From the NCBI RefSeq assembly GCF_047511655.1, contig NC_133390.1, positions 167,420,083 through 167,484,082 of the forward strand: a DNA stretch of 64,000 nucleotides, written 5' to 3'. The first letter of the stretch is position 1. Every line of letters begins with the position of its first letter. Position numbers and translations under genes: made by a program. The notes beneath the pieces are model-generated. The model searched no databases. It had not been told where the DNA came from and was given only the letters and a program-made list of their open reading frames with translations. Positions 35,815 through 46,799 of this stretch are shown piece after piece. The DNA comes from Castor canadensis (Eukaryota > Chordata > Mammalia > Rodentia > Castoridae).

Positions 35815-36295
35815 CTGCGGTGGGTTGAATATATTCATATCAGATGTTCCAAATCTCTAGAACCTATAAATGTTACCTTATCTTTTCTTTCTTTTTTTTT
35901 TTTAAGCAAATATGATTACATTAAGGATCTTGAGATAAGGCTTATCTTGAGATAAGGATGATCCTGGTGGGCCCCAAATGCATCACAAATGTCCTTATAA
36001 GAGAGAGGTACTGCAAGAATTGATAGAGGTAAAGGTGATGTGACACCAGAGGCAGATTGCAGTGATGTAGCCATAAGCTGAGGAAACCCAATGAATGCCA
36101 CTGCTGGCAAAAGCCAGAAGAAGCAAGGGTGGATGGACTCTCCCCTGGGGTCCCTGGAGGGAAAAGAGCCCTGGAACACCTACCTTGATTTTGGATTTCT
36201 AACCTCCAGAACTATAGGAGAATAAATTTCTGCTATTTTAAGCCACCAAGTTTACAGAAATTGATTATGGCAGCCATAGGAAACTGATAAGCCTT
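35815..36295 (+). mobile_element. MLT1-type MaLR solo LTR
   Basis: GGTTGAATATATTCATATC start, ATTAAGGATCTTGAGATAAGG, GTCCTTATAAGAGAGAGG, and the characteristic 3' end GAATAAATTTCTGCTATTTTAAGCC ... TATGGCAGCCATAGGAAACTGATAAG. A 17-bp local duplication (GGCTTATCTTGAGATAA) lies at 35930-35960. Confidence 0.8.
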
Positions 36296-36624
36296 TCAAT
36301 ATAATCATTCTTTTTTGCTTAAGGTAGTCAGTTTCTGTTATTTGCAACCAAAGAACTCTAATTGTAATAGTCACTCATCACTTTCATTATTTGCTCTAAT
36401 GAATTACTCTTTTGACCAAGTTAATTCTAACTGGATTCTTGTCACTTGCAAACTTACCTGGCCGACACAACCACAGACAAAGCCTGTGCCAAATCTAAGA
36501 CTGGACCCAAAGAATGTGGATTCCGGGTCCCTCAACATACTGCCCCTCCCCTCCGCCAGTCACTCAGGAGAACATACGAGGAAAGCAACTCCATGCAAAC
36601 AGAAGTAGGTCCCTGGCATGGCTC

Positions 36625-36630
36625 TTTATT
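36625..36630 (-). terminator. KCNS1: Candidate KCNS1 polyadenylation signal
   Basis: TTTATT on the plus strand, hence AATAAA on the minus strand (ATGCGAATAAAGAGCC). It lies in non-repeat sequence 2.87 kb after the KCNS1 stop codon. Position and motif are the only evidence. Confidence 0.35.
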
Positions 36631-37274
36631 CGCATAATGGTTTTCATTGATACACAGGTATGGAAGTGAGTTGTATTTCTGCCAGGCCCACACACAGTCT
36701 TGTGGTGGACTCAGGCCAGATGGTTCTCCCCTGAGCTGTCCCCACACCAGCTTTAGGATTTATTTGCAGGACCAGAAAGTCTGGAAGCCATCTGGCTTCT
36801 TGGTGTGTTAGGCAAAACCAAAGGAGGGGGTGCATGAAGCCATCAATCTCTGACCCCCAACCCGGGCCCAGCTGGGGAGGTGAGTGCACAGGAGGGCCCA
36901 TGTGTGGTGAGTTCCTGGGAGGCCTTTGGCTTAACCCCTGCCCCTGCTCCAATCTGGAGAACAGATTCCACATGGCGCTGAGGGCCCACTATGGACTATC
37001 CACATAGCACTCCTTCAACTTGGAGGACCCCACCTGCTTTGCCTAACTGGCCATTTATCCTTTTGATGGCAGGTGAGGTCACTCTGATTTAGGAAGATCT
37101 TCTCAGGGAGCGGACCCTGGACCATTAAACGTACTTATAGTTGCCCTTATTTAGTCAAGCCCACGATTATGTATTTTTTGTGACTATTGCATTAATCTCC
37201 TCCACTAACCTGACGCTCTCTTGAGTACAGGGGGACCTGTTTTATCCACCATTGTTAGATTTTGTGTCTTTGTG

Positions 37275-37467
37275 TGTGTGTGCTGAGATTCAACCCCAGG
37301 GCTCATCCTCTACCACTTGAGCCAAATTCCTGTCACTTTGTTTTTTGTATTTTGTTTTTGAGATAGGGTCTTGCTAACTTTGCCAGGACTGGCCTCAAAC
37401 TCAAGATCCTCCTGGTTCCACCTCCAGAGTAGTTAGGATTACAGACATGTGCCACCACACCTGGCCA
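37275..37467 (-). repeat. B1-ID composite SINE (antisense)
   Basis: Inverted ID (GGGCTCATCCTCTACCACTTGAGCC) then inverted B1 (GATAGGGTCTTGCTAACTTTG ... GGATTACAGACATGTGCCACC). Confidence 0.85.
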
Positions 37468-38565
37468 TTGTTATCTCTTCAATCTAGTAAGCAGTCTGGA
37501 TAAAAAATCTTACAAATGGATGGGTGCAACATGGTGGCATGTGTCTCTCTGGGAGCAAGGGGATGCTATGGCAAGAGTGCATGACTCTCCTAAAGACACT
37601 TAAGTTTTTTTGTAGGGGGAAGAACTCACAAGTTGGGATTGAACTCACAAATTTTTAAATATACTAGAATTACTGTGCAGTGAAACAAAACAGGCCTGTA
37701 GGCCATATGTGAAGTCTCAGCTTATGACTCTATCAATAGAGATCTGTTAAATGAATGAGTGAAAAACTTACAAGGGAGTTACTGTAAAACCCTCAAACAC
37801 CAAGTAGGGCCAGGGGAGACAGAGCTGAATGGGCTTTTTCAGTCTTGCTCACACTCTTTTAAGGGCACAGTCCTCTGGCTATTTCCTCTTTCTCCTCAGT
37901 GACTGGCACCCAGTAGGCTGTAGGAAATGGTTCATTTAGGCAACATGTCCTACCTAAGTACCTACCCTACCACAAGCCTGGGGTTCAGCTACACAGGGCC
38001 TTCCATTTTGAGGTTCAGACAGGCTGTGATGGTATGGTGACTGGTGCTCCAGCCACAGTATGTGAAAAGGGCCATGGGAACCCTTCCCAATTTGCTCAGC
38101 AAGGGGATAGAGGATTTGGCAGAAGAGTATGAAAGACTTACTCTGGCAAGGGCCAGAGCTGGCCAAAAGGGACAGTAGTTTCAAGCATTTGCCTGGATGG
38201 TGACTCAAGGCAGGTTAGAGGTCTGTGTGGTGGGCAGAAGGGAACTTGCAAGGCTGGGACTGGGGACATGCATGGCAGCCCTGTGCCACCAACATTTTAG
38301 AGCTGAATTGGCTCTAAGTCAGTGCCTTCTCAGGTTCATTTGGCTCTCACCTCCCTCTGGGTCACAGATTGGGACCATTTCGCAGATGGCCTGGGATCTA
38401 GAGCAAGGGATGGGGGTACATCAGTTTCCACAGATGGTACAGAGCTGGGTCTGGGCCTCAGGCAAGCCCTTGTCAGATTTTCTCTATCTTGAGTCAGCCC
38501 CAGGGAGGTGCAGGAGATTATGGCTTAGTCACTTGCAGATTAGCTGAGGAGATGGCTGGGATTTA

Positions 38566-38866
38566 TTTATTTTTTTGGTGGGACTGGAGTTTGAACCCAG
38601 GGCTTCATGCTTTCTAGGCAGGTGCTCTACCAATTGAGCCATGCCGCCAGCTGTTTTTGATTTGGTTATTTATGAAACAGGATCTTGTTTTATGTCTAGG
38701 CCAGCATGGACTACAATCCCCTTATTCCTATTTATACTTCTTGTGTACCTGGGATGACGGAAGCACACCACTAGGCCCAGCATTTTTATTGGTTGAGATG
38801 GGGTCTCTTGAACTGTTTGCCTGGGCTGGCCTTGAACTGCAGTCCTCCTGATCTCTGCCTCCCCTG
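38566..38866 (-). repeat. Trimeric SINE: ID, B1, B1 (antisense)
   Basis: Inverted ID unit (GCAGGTGCTCTACCAATTGAGCC) followed by two inverted B1-like units, the second ending GGCTGGCCTTGAACTGCAGTCC. Same plan as 16130-16440. Confidence 0.8.
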
Positions 38867-39496
38867 TGGAAGTCATCTTTGAAAGCTGACTCCTTCCAGA
38901 AGCTCCTAGAAAAGAACCACAGCTGAGGTTCAAGGGTCCACACTTAAAGCCTATCTGCCCCTGTCCCTCACTCTAACCGAGGGTTCTCACCCTGTGATCC
39001 ACTCTGGGGATCTACAACCCTCCTTAAACTACTTGCAAACTTTGTGAAGGCAGAAGAAAGAGTGGATGGAACATTTGTCTTGTCAGACCACAAACATGGA
39101 CTCCGGACCTGGCTCAAAACTTTTAGTCACTTGACAATTGGGTGAGTCACTGCTCCTCCATGACCTTCAGTGTTCTCATCTGTGAAATGGGAATAATCCT
39201 CATCCTCCACTACAGGACCAAATATGGCCTACCCAAAAGTGGTACTCAGAGCCATTACCACCCCTCCTCTTTCTCAGTCTCAGGCTTGCTTCAAAGGTGG
39301 TTTGGATGTTGGTAAATAAAGGTTTCTGAGTTTTTCTGTGGCTCATGCAATCTAGGGTAGTACTCTTCTGCCCTGGGCCTTTGGAAGAAGGCATGCAGCA
39401 GCTCCTGGGTCCCATTAAGAGAGCTGGACTTAATTAAGCAGGGAGAACTGTGCTGAGTTTCAGAAGGCTGTAGGAAGGAGATGTGGAGCCTGGGTT

Positions 39497-39967
39497 TTAA
39501 TAACTCTGAGACTTTGCAGGTTCACTGGGGGCCTGGCTCTCCAGGTCTGCAGACTGTGCCTCCTGAGAGGTCTCTCGGGATGTCTCCAGAGATGCCTCTG
39601 ACACCCCATCCATGCTGCTCAACAGGTCTTCGAATTCTCGCTGGCCGCTGCTGCGCACAGCTGCCTCCAGAGCCCTCTGGCGCCGGTAGAAGTGGGAGAA
39701 CTTGTTGAAGATGATAGTGATGGGGAGCGCCACCACCAAGATGCCCCCTAGGATACAGCCTGAGGCTGCCAACTTGCCAGCCACCGTCACAGGCACCACA
39801 TCCCCATAGCCCACGGTGGTCATGCTCACTGTGCCCCACCACCAGCAGGCTGGGATGGTGTCAAAGCCCACGTTCTCCTCCTCCTCAGCTGTGTAGGCCA
39901 CGCCAGAGAACACCGATACCCCCACGGCCAGGTACAGCAGTAAGATGCCCACCTCACGGTAGCTGTG
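39497..39967 (-). CDS. KCNS1: KCNS1 coding exon 2 (S5, pore, S6, C-terminus)
   Basis: The acceptor TGTCTTTCAG on the minus strand lies at 39968-39977. The exon has 156 codons, starts [10 protein letters not shown] and ends AKSQSY before TAA at 39497-39499. It contains S5, the GYGD filter, S6 and a short acidic, serine-rich C-terminal tail. In-frame sequence continues past the acceptor to 40078, but that part is intronic. Confidence 0.95.
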   Translation of the reverse strand, partial: HSYREVGILLLYLAVGVSVFSGVAYTAEEEENVGFDTIPACWWWGTVSMTTVGYGDVVPVTVAGKLAASGCILGGILVVALPITIIFNKFSHFYRRQRALEAAVRSSGQREFEDLLSSMDGVSEASLETSRETSQEAQSADLESQAPSEPAKSQSY

Positions 39968-42900
39968 CTGAAAGACAATGTACGAACCCAAGTCAGAGCT
40001 AGATGGGTTTTTAGACCTGGTATTGGGCACAAGGGAAAACTGAGGCCCAGAGAGTATAACGGACAGGTCCAAAGTCACAGAGCAAGATAGAGCTGGTTAA
40101 GACCCAGGTGCCCTGATTCCAAACTAAGATCTACCAACTATAAGGCAATAAAATTCCCTGGAATTGAGCAAAGGCCCAATTTGTGTTGTCTAAGATGCCT
40201 GCTTGGTCACAGCTGTCTCTTCTAACTCAGAGATCCTGGTGACTTTTATTCTGCTGCAGAACCAAGAGAAGCAGAGTTTATATTTCACAATGCAAAGAGT
40301 TGGTTTCATGTACTTTGATTGGTCCATTACAAAAATATTTTCTGCCCCTCAAGAAAGTTGAGAGGATATGAGTTCCCTAGACTACCCAGTGAATGCATTG
40401 TTTATGGGTGTATATCTTTTCTCTACTCCTGAGGCCAAGCCCTGGTCAGTGGTTCTCAAACAAGGTGACTTTGCCCCCCTGTGTGCTATCCGCATCAAAT
40501 GGGTCTCCGGGGCCAGGGATATGGCCCCAAATGTTAGTAGTGCCAGGCTGAGAACCCCTAGGCTAGAGCAGGTCTCTCAAACTGTAATGTCCAGACAGCC
40601 CACAGGGATCTTGTTTAAGTCAGAATCCAGTTAAATAGGTCTAGGGTAGAGCCAGAGATTTTGCCTTTCTAGCAAGCTTCCAGGTGTTGAGAAAGCTGTT
40701 GCTGGTCTGGGGCCACACTCATCTGGAGTATGTGTTTTCACCTTAACAGCCCTGAGCACTGTTCGATCTTTGCAGGGAAGCTAGGAGCCTCAAGCCTAGT
40801 CTCTGCATGATGGAGGCAAATCAGGCTTCTGAGGTACAAGGATCATCCCTAGAGAGATGCTGAACTCAAGAGGTCTGGCTAACAGAATTCCCTATACCTA
40901 CCTAGTGCCCCAGCATTCTGCCCAGGTCACCTGCTGCTCCCTAGTATCCTGGCTGCCCTGTTATGAGGACATGTGCAAGCCAAAGGTGGAAGGGACATTT
41001 GAGCACCTTCCAGGGGATCCTCCATAAGGCTGCACAGGCTTTTAGGAGAAAAAAGAAAAGAAGTGCTCTGGTTGGGCACAGGTGGGTTATTCTCTGGGCT
41101 CTGCCACTTACTTACTGAGGAACCTCTGACAACTCCTGCCACTTAGTGGATCCTCAGTTTCCCACATCTGCAATGTTGTGACAATACTTGCTCCTGCTTA
41201 AACCCTTCACAAGCTTCTTTATGCCTTTGGGATAAATTAAAAAACCACCAGCCAAGAGATTGTGCCTTTTAGTACTCTGACCCACGTACCTCTTCAACCG
41301 AATTTCTTGTCATCCCCTTCCCTGGATTCATCCTGTTCCTTCCCTAGGCCTTGGTACAATTTGTTCACATTGCCTTTCTTCCTGAACCAGGCTAATTTCA
41401 CCCCGTAGGCAGGACCTGGCACAAAGACAGTGCTCAATAAACTGCAACTAGGCTTTAAAATACCAACCCTCCAACCTCAGGATTTTCATCTACGGGAAGA
41501 AAATAAATAATAGCATCTTCCTGAGGAAGTTCTCCTAAGGCCTGATCAATAATGAATGTGAAACTGGCACGGATTGCTGATTCTGTGCTCAGTAAGTGTT
41601 AGCTCCAGGGCTATTCCTAGACTGGCCTATTAAGGGTGACCACCTGTGCCCTCTGGTAATGTCAGAAGAAGGGCTCTAACACAGAAGCCATTTAAAATAT
41701 AGCTTTGCATATTTTTGTGCTATGTATTATTTTGTATTGATAGCTGCATCAAAAAAGACTTTTGCCTCAGGGTGTAGTGGTGCACGCCTGGAATCCCAGC
41801 ATTTGGGAGACGGAGACAAGAGGACAGGGAGTTCGAGGTCAGCCTTGGCTACACAGGAAGTTTGAGGCCAGCCTGGGCTACATAGTGAGACCTGTCTCAA
41901 AAAAACAACAAAAACGACGTGGGGGTGGGGGGGATGACCTTTGTTTTTGTCTTTTTTTTTGTTTGTTTGTAAAAAGAAAGTCCAAGAAAAGCCATGGGTC
42001 ATAAATGTCACATTAGATGTGAATGTACACCTGGTATCTTGCCCTGTGCCTGGCTCTAAGGATGGCATCTCAGTCCAACGTGTGACTGGACATTAGCTGC
42101 TTATAAACTCACCTGCTAACCCGCGGAGCTTATACTAGCTTCCCCGCCTCAGACCACCTACCTTGAGCGTGGCGCCCAGTGAGCGCAGCCCGGTGGAGTG
42201 GCGTGCCAACTTGAGCACGCGGAAGATGCGCATGAGGCGGAACACCTGCACCACCTTGCCCAGGTCGCCGAGATCCTCGCCGCTCCCGCCGCCCCGATCG
42301 CCGATCGCCAGTCCGGCCAGCAGCGTGAGATAGAAGGGCAGCACAGACACGATGTCAATGAGGTTGAGAGGGTGGCAAAAGAAGTTGCGCGCGCTAGGTG
42401 CCAGCAGAAGGCGCGACGATACCTCGAAGCTGAACCAAGCGATGCAGAAGTACTCGAGACGTCGCAGCACCGGGTCATCGCGCGCGTCGTCTGCGCTGCG
42501 TCCCGCGGCCACCGCGGCCACGGCGGCCGCCGCCTCGCGGGCCTGGTACTCTGGCAAGCTGTGGATGCACATGGCAGCGATGGAGGCGAGCACCACGCCG
42601 ATGGAGACGCAGCTGAAGAGCTTGCTGGGCAGCGAGTAGCCGGGATTCTCCATGGTGAGCCACAGGCGACGGCGCAGGCGGCCACAGCGCGCCGCCCCGT
42701 AGCGCGCCAGCTCGCGCTGCACGTCGGAGATCTCGTCGGGGCACGGGTCTACACTGCTCGGCGTGTCGCTGTCCTCGTCCCAGGCGCGAGGCCGCGCCAC
42801 GCGCCGCTCCAGGTAGCGCGCACGGCAGCACGTGGCCAGCGCGTTCTCGCCCAGGCCCCAATAGTCGGCCTCCTGGCCGAAGGCGAAGACGCACAGCTCG

Positions 42901-43187
42901 TCGAGCACGTGGAGGCGGCCGGTGCGGTAGAAGTGCAGCAGGCCCAGGAAGAAGCCCGGGTGGCGATCGAAGTAGAACTCGCGAGCCGCCGCGTCGTAGT
43001 CGTCGCATAGGCGCCGCGCCTGCTCTTCGGACGCCGCAGCCTGCAGACGGCCCAGCCGCGTGCCCGGGAAGCGCGCCACGGCGCGCGCGCTCAGCCGCCG
43101 CCGCACGCCGCCCACGTTCACGCGCAGCGCCTCGTTTCTTCGCCGCCAGGGGACCCCAGCGCAGGGCGCTGAAGACTCGCTGACCAT
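39497..43187 (-). CDS. KCNS1: KCNS1, silent voltage-gated potassium channel subunit Kv9.1
   Basis: KCNS1 is an electrically silent plasma-membrane Kv alpha subunit that co-assembles with Kv2 channels and changes their gating. Two coding exons, 43187-42162 and 39967-39497, join in phase at ...GATLK/HSYREV and encode 498 aa, close to the rodent length. A T1 tetramerisation domain spans about residues 20-122. S1-S3 lie near 185-297, with an alanine-rich S1-S2 loop. The arginine-rich S4 ([15 protein letters not shown]) is at 312-335, S5 at 347-367, and the selectivity filter TTVGYGD ends at 398. S6 carries ALPITIIF, with PIT in place of the PxP gate motif, as expected of silent KvS subunits. The start chosen (MVSESS) sits in a strong Kozak context, GCAGCCATGG. 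An in-frame ATG six codons upstream (43203-43205) is a weaker alternative. The human protein has a longer N-terminus. The gene is intact. Confidence 0.96.
39968..42161 (-). other. KCNS1: KCNS1 intron between S4 and S5 exons
   Basis: GT-AG intron of 2194 bp on the minus strand (donor GTAGGT, acceptor TTTCAG). It contains a plus-oriented B1 SINE at 41766-41917 and otherwise unremarkable sequence. No exon or conserved element was recognised in 40080-41760. Confidence 0.85.
41766..41917 (+). repeat. B1 SINE with internal quasi-duplication
   Basis: GGTGTAGTGGTGCACGCCTGGAATCCCAGC start. Two tandem ~29-bp units (GTTCGAGGTCAGCCTTGGCTACA and GTTTGAGGCCAGCCTGGGCTACA) follow, then CTCA and an A-rich tail. 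The internal duplication is the hallmark of advanced B1 elements. Confidence 0.9.
42162..43187 (-). CDS. KCNS1: KCNS1 coding exon 1 (T1 domain to S4)
   Basis: This exon has 342 codons from the ATG at 43185-43187 to AAG at 42162-42164, followed by the donor GTAGGT. It encodes the T1 domain, S1-S3 and the voltage sensor. It is extremely GC- and CpG-rich, which opens long spurious frames on both strands. The donor and phase-0 junction match the known KCNS1 intron position directly after S4. Confidence 0.95.
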
Positions 43188-44099
43188 GGCTGCAGTGTGC
43201 GACACCAGAGGGGCACTCTGAGAGAGGTTCCCCCACTCCTACCCCTTAAGATTCCCAGCTCCATCCACCAGTCAGGGGTGTTGGAGGCTCTGTGTGAAGC
43301 GCCTGGTATGCAGGAGATGTCAAGTACCCTCTGGACTCAAGTAAGGCCTAGGTTTGAATATCCCTCACCCTCCCCTGGGGGACTTTGACCGAATCACTGA
43401 CTCTCCCCACTCCCAGATCAGTTCCTCTGGTGGAAAACAAACGGGGAATTCTACCTGTAAAGATTATGAAAGCGATGGAATAGCTGGATGGTCTGGCGTC
43501 TTCTGGGTGCGCATGTAGGATGTCCTGTTTCCCAAACAAACCTGACTTTAGGAGCAGAGGTCTGCCGTGGGATCTTGGACAGCCAGCACTCTGAGTCTCG
43601 GTTTAGTCCTCTTGCAAATGGGAGTGTAACTATGCTTGGTGCCTAGGATTGTTAGAAAAACCAGTTGAGATTAGTGTTCTCAAAGTGTGGTCCCTGGACC
43701 AGCAGGATCAGCATCCCCTGGGAATTTGGCAAAGCTACAGATTCTCAGCCTGCCTTAGATTTGCTAAGTTAGAAACTCTGGGGTGGGGGTGGGGGGCAGA
43801 AGTCTTTGTGTGTGTTTGTTGTTTAGTTTGATTTTTTGGAGGTTTTAGGCCTGGGGATGATTCTGATATGTAGTCAAGTTTGAGAGTCTCTGGGTTAGAC
43901 TGTGTAAGGCATCTGTAGAGTCCCTCAAACCTGACCTTAAACCTTCACTGTGTGTGTGAAAGTCACATCCCCTCTCTGAGCCTGGGGATAAAAATATCTA
44001 CTTGAAATTGTGGTTACAATGATTACCTGACCCAGTGTCTTTTTTTAGGCCTGGCTCACAGAAGGGGTTTGTTAAATTACTCACTAGTGTTGCTCAGTT

Positions 44100-44290
44100 C
44101 TGGAGTCTGGAAAACCTGGGCTTAACACCACCTATAATGCCCCTGGGCTTTGAGTAAGATATTTCTTCTTCAGGTCTCAGTTTTCTGCACAATGTGGACA
44201 AGGGCATCCACTCCCACGGTTGATTAGAAGGTTAAGGTAGATTTTGGAAAGTGCTTGGCTTTAGTGAATACTCAGGAAATGCTAGATCCT
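44100..44290 (+). repeat. MIR SINE
   Basis: GGAAAACCTGGGCTTAACACC, CAGGTCTCAGTTTTCTGCAC, GGAAAGTGCTTGGCTTTAGTGAATACTCAGGAAATG: sense MIR in KCNS1 intron 1. Confidence 0.7.
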
Positions 44291-44689
44291 TCCACTGTCC
44301 ACTGACTTCTGGCTCTGCTGGAACCAAGGGCTGATGGCTCATGTCCTGACCTGAGTAATCCCGTCTACACTGTGGGTTTGATAATGCTTGTATCCCCAGG
44401 GGGACTGGGGGTCTAGAGCCCAGCCTGCATCAGAGCCCAGGTGCTCTTCATTCACTCTGCACTTGGTGTTACGCAGGTGATACTATTGGAATCCCAATTC
44501 ATTCCATCGTTAGCTCTGTCTCTTGTGCAACCTCGGGTCAGTCTCCCTGCTCTGTTTTTTTTTTTTAAGCTATGTTATCTCTAGAATGGGGACCATGGCA
44601 CTTTGGATGAACTGTTATCATGAGTATGCGTGCAAAGCCCCTGGAACACAGTGGGTGCTCAACAAACATTAATCCCTTGTTCTTCCCTT

Positions 44690-44910
44690 TGGACAGACCT
44701 GAGTTCAGATTCTGAGTCTGCAATTTAACTAGCTGTTGATCTTGAGTGGATCCACTGTTCTCTCTGAGCTCCAGCTTCCCATCTGCAAACTGGGTAACAT
44801 TACTCTGGCCATGAAAGTGTCTAAGGATTCAGTGATGCAAGATGCTTTTGGGCAGTGCAGTCCATGGCACATAATTTGTGCACAGGAAATAAGTGTGGGC
44901 TGCAGCTGCA
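44690..44910 (+). repeat. MIR SINE
   Basis: CTGAGTTCAGATTCTGAGTCTGC and CTTCCCATCTGCAAACTGGGTAACATTACT: sense MIR in KCNS1 intron 1. Confidence 0.7.
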
Positions 44911-45467
44911 CCCTCACCTACTCCACCTGGATTTGGCTTCAGAAGATAAAAAGTTTCTAATCCACTTCCATCACCCACTAGAAGCATGAACTCAGGCAAA
45001 TCCCTTTATCTGTCTGGAACTAACTTTCCTGCTCCATGAAATGGGATAATTAGTTCAACAAATATAAACTGACCAGAATTGGAGTATCAGTAAGACAGAG
45101 TGACTTGCTCAAAATCAGCCAGCTGGTAAAAGGGCCCAGTTAAGGTTGGAAAGCAGACTTTTCTGTTTCAAGATTTGCTTCACACTTACTTTGAGCACCT
45201 CCTATTTGCTCCACTATTTGTCACTTCCCTGAGTTCCACACGCCAGGCACTGAATTTAATTCTACACCAGACAGGGAGGTTTTCTAATCCTATTTTACAG
45301 ATATACAAGAAGGACCAGCCCGAGTTTCCCCAAAGCCGGGCCATCCCACACTACTCCCTCCCTGGGCAGGGGCAGGGGCACCAGGAAGCCCAGGCAGTCC
45401 TCGCCTTCCACTCCCCCAGCCCCTGACCTTCCCTGGACCACGCCCCTCCAGGAGGGAGGTCTCTTAC

Positions 45468-45690
45468 CTGTCCAGGCTCCCAGTGCGTCTGTGCCCTAAG
45501 GCTAGGGAGCCGCGGTCCAGCCGGGGCTCCTCTCGGCCCCAGGCGCCCCGCTGCGCCTCCCTGCTGTGGAGGCCCCGCGGCCCCCTCCTTCCCTTGTTCT
45601 TTTGTCCCCCGCGGCTGAGGCCGCATCGATCGCTGCCGGGGTAGGGAGGGAGGCCGCGCGGGGCGGATCGAGGCTGTGGTTTCTATTCCT
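45468..45690 (-). other. KCNS1: Probable non-coding first exon of KCNS1
   Basis: On the minus strand a consensus splice donor, GACAG/GTAAGAG, ends an exon at 45468. Upstream of it lies a GC- and CpG-rich stretch typical of a transcription start region. KCNS1 has upstream untranslated exons in other mammals and this lies 2.3 kb 5' of the coding start. The 5' limit and the acceptor joining it to the coding exon are not determined. CTCTCTCAG near 43217 and CACACTGCAG at 43190 are both candidates. Confidence 0.5.
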
Positions 45691-45700
45691 GACTCTGGTG
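45470..45700 (-). promoter_or_regulatory. KCNS1: CpG island, likely KCNS1 promoter
   Basis: A dense run of CpG dinucleotides (CCGCGG, GGCCGCGCGGGGCGG, CATCGATCG and similar) stands out from surrounding CpG-poor DNA. GGGGCGG resembles an Sp1 site. It overlaps the putative first exon with the strong donor at 45468. No TATA box is evident, as is usual for CpG-island promoters. Confidence 0.5.
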
Positions 45701-46287
45701 GGGGTTGGGGTGTCCAGAGCCTGGGCCCAACAGCCGGGGCATCTCCACAAGTCAGGGACCCAGAAGGATGCGCCATTTAGGGGATAGGGACCCCTCCAGA
45801 GAAGTTTCAGCCTCTGGCCCAGGAATGGCAGTATTGCAGTTTTGCTTAATTGAATGCTTAATTTGTGCCAGGCACTGTTTCAGCCAACTTAGCTCAGCCT
45901 TTTCCTCACACACACTTGTCAGGGACAGGCTGTTGTGTTCTACATTTTCCAGGGGGAGGCCCAGACACATGCTCAGGCTGTGGACAGCTGTGACAGAGAG
46001 CTGGGGAAGAAGGCCTCATAACCCTGTGGGCCCCAAGGCTGCACATGAGCAGACCCACATCCTGCTCCTCCCAGGTGGGTTGTGAAGCCTGACATCCATC
46101 ATTCAGCCCAGGAGGCTCAGAGTCCTCACCTGCTGCCTCGTGGTCCATAGGGCTGTGGGCACAAAGGAGGGCTGTGCCAAAGAGCATCCTAGACGTGTGA
46201 TCCTCAGGCTGCTGGGGGCCAGTTTCAGGAGAGGGGACTGAAGACTAGGACCTGGATTGATAGGAGGCTTTACAAATACACAACTAG

Positions 46288-46378
46288 TTCTTTTTTTTTT
46301 TACCGTCCTGGGTTTTGAGCTCAGGGCCGTGCTCTTGCTAGGTAGGTGCTCTACCGTTTGAGCCACACCCCCCAGCAC
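46288..46378 (-). repeat. ID-like SINE (antisense)
   Basis: T run then TTTTGAGCTCAGGGCC ... GGTGCTCTACCGTTTGAGCCACACCCCC. Confidence 0.85.
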
Positions 46379-46599
46379 ACAAACATTGTTCTTGATAACA
46401 ACCATAATTACCACCATTGAGCACTTACCTTGGTATCTGTGAGGTCAGTGCTATTATATTGCTGCTTGACAGATAGGGAATGTAAGGTTGGAGCAGCAGG
46501 GTGATTTGCCCAAGGTCAGATGATTGACTGCCCCCTCCCCCTTGCCAGGGCTGTCCCACAGATACAATGTGAGCCACCTATATAATTTAAAATTTCTTT

Positions 46600-46790
46600 A
46601 TTCTTTTTTTCCGATAGTACTAAGGTTTGAACTCAGGGCCTATGTTTGTCAGGCAAGTGCTCCACCACTCGAGCCACACCCCCAGCCCTTTTTGCTTTAG
46701 TTATTTTTCAGATAAGGTCTCCAGCTTTTTGCCTAGGCCAACCTCAGATGGAGATTTTCTTGTCTCTGCCTCCCAAGTAGCTTGATATTT
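46600..46790 (-). repeat. B1-ID composite SINE (antisense)
   Basis: Inverted ID (TTTGAACTCAGGGCCTATG ... CACTCGAGCCACACCCCCAGC) followed by a short inverted B1 part ending CTCCCAAGTAGC. Confidence 0.85.
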
Positions 46791-46799
46791 AAAATTTCT

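Larger units (their letters stand above)
36605..39496 (-). other. KCNS1: Probable KCNS1 3' untranslated region
   Basis: Sequence downstream of the KCNS1 stop on the minus strand. It runs to a minus-strand AATAAA at 36625-36630, about 2.87 kb beyond the stop, similar in size to the long KCNS1 3'UTR known in mammals. A second AATAAA lies near 36757. Two antisense SINEs (37275-37467 and 38566-38866) sit within it. The boundary is inferred from the signal and the expected length. Confidence 0.4.
43188..45467 (-). other. KCNS1: KCNS1 5'UTR remainder and first intron
   Basis: Between the coding start and the predicted first-exon donor. It includes the untranslated part of the coding exon, of uncertain extent, and an intron. 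MIR-like remnants occur at about 44100-44290 and 44690-44910. No further coding sequence was recognised, although mammals with a longer KCNS1 N-terminus use upstream sequence. Confidence 0.5.

Noticed and set aside
42198-43010. 270-codon plus-strand open frame opposite KCNS1
   Set aside because: It is the antisense of the very GC-rich KCNS1 exon, where stop codons are rare. Conserved channel motifs lie on the minus strand.
42475-43236. 253-codon minus-strand frame overlapping KCNS1 in another frame
   Set aside because: Arginine- and alanine-rich low-complexity translation of the same CpG-rich exon; no domain.
45351-45776. 141-codon minus-strand frame in the CpG island
   Set aside because: Composition is driven by GC-rich DNA. 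It crosses the predicted splice donor at 45468 and has no family resemblance.
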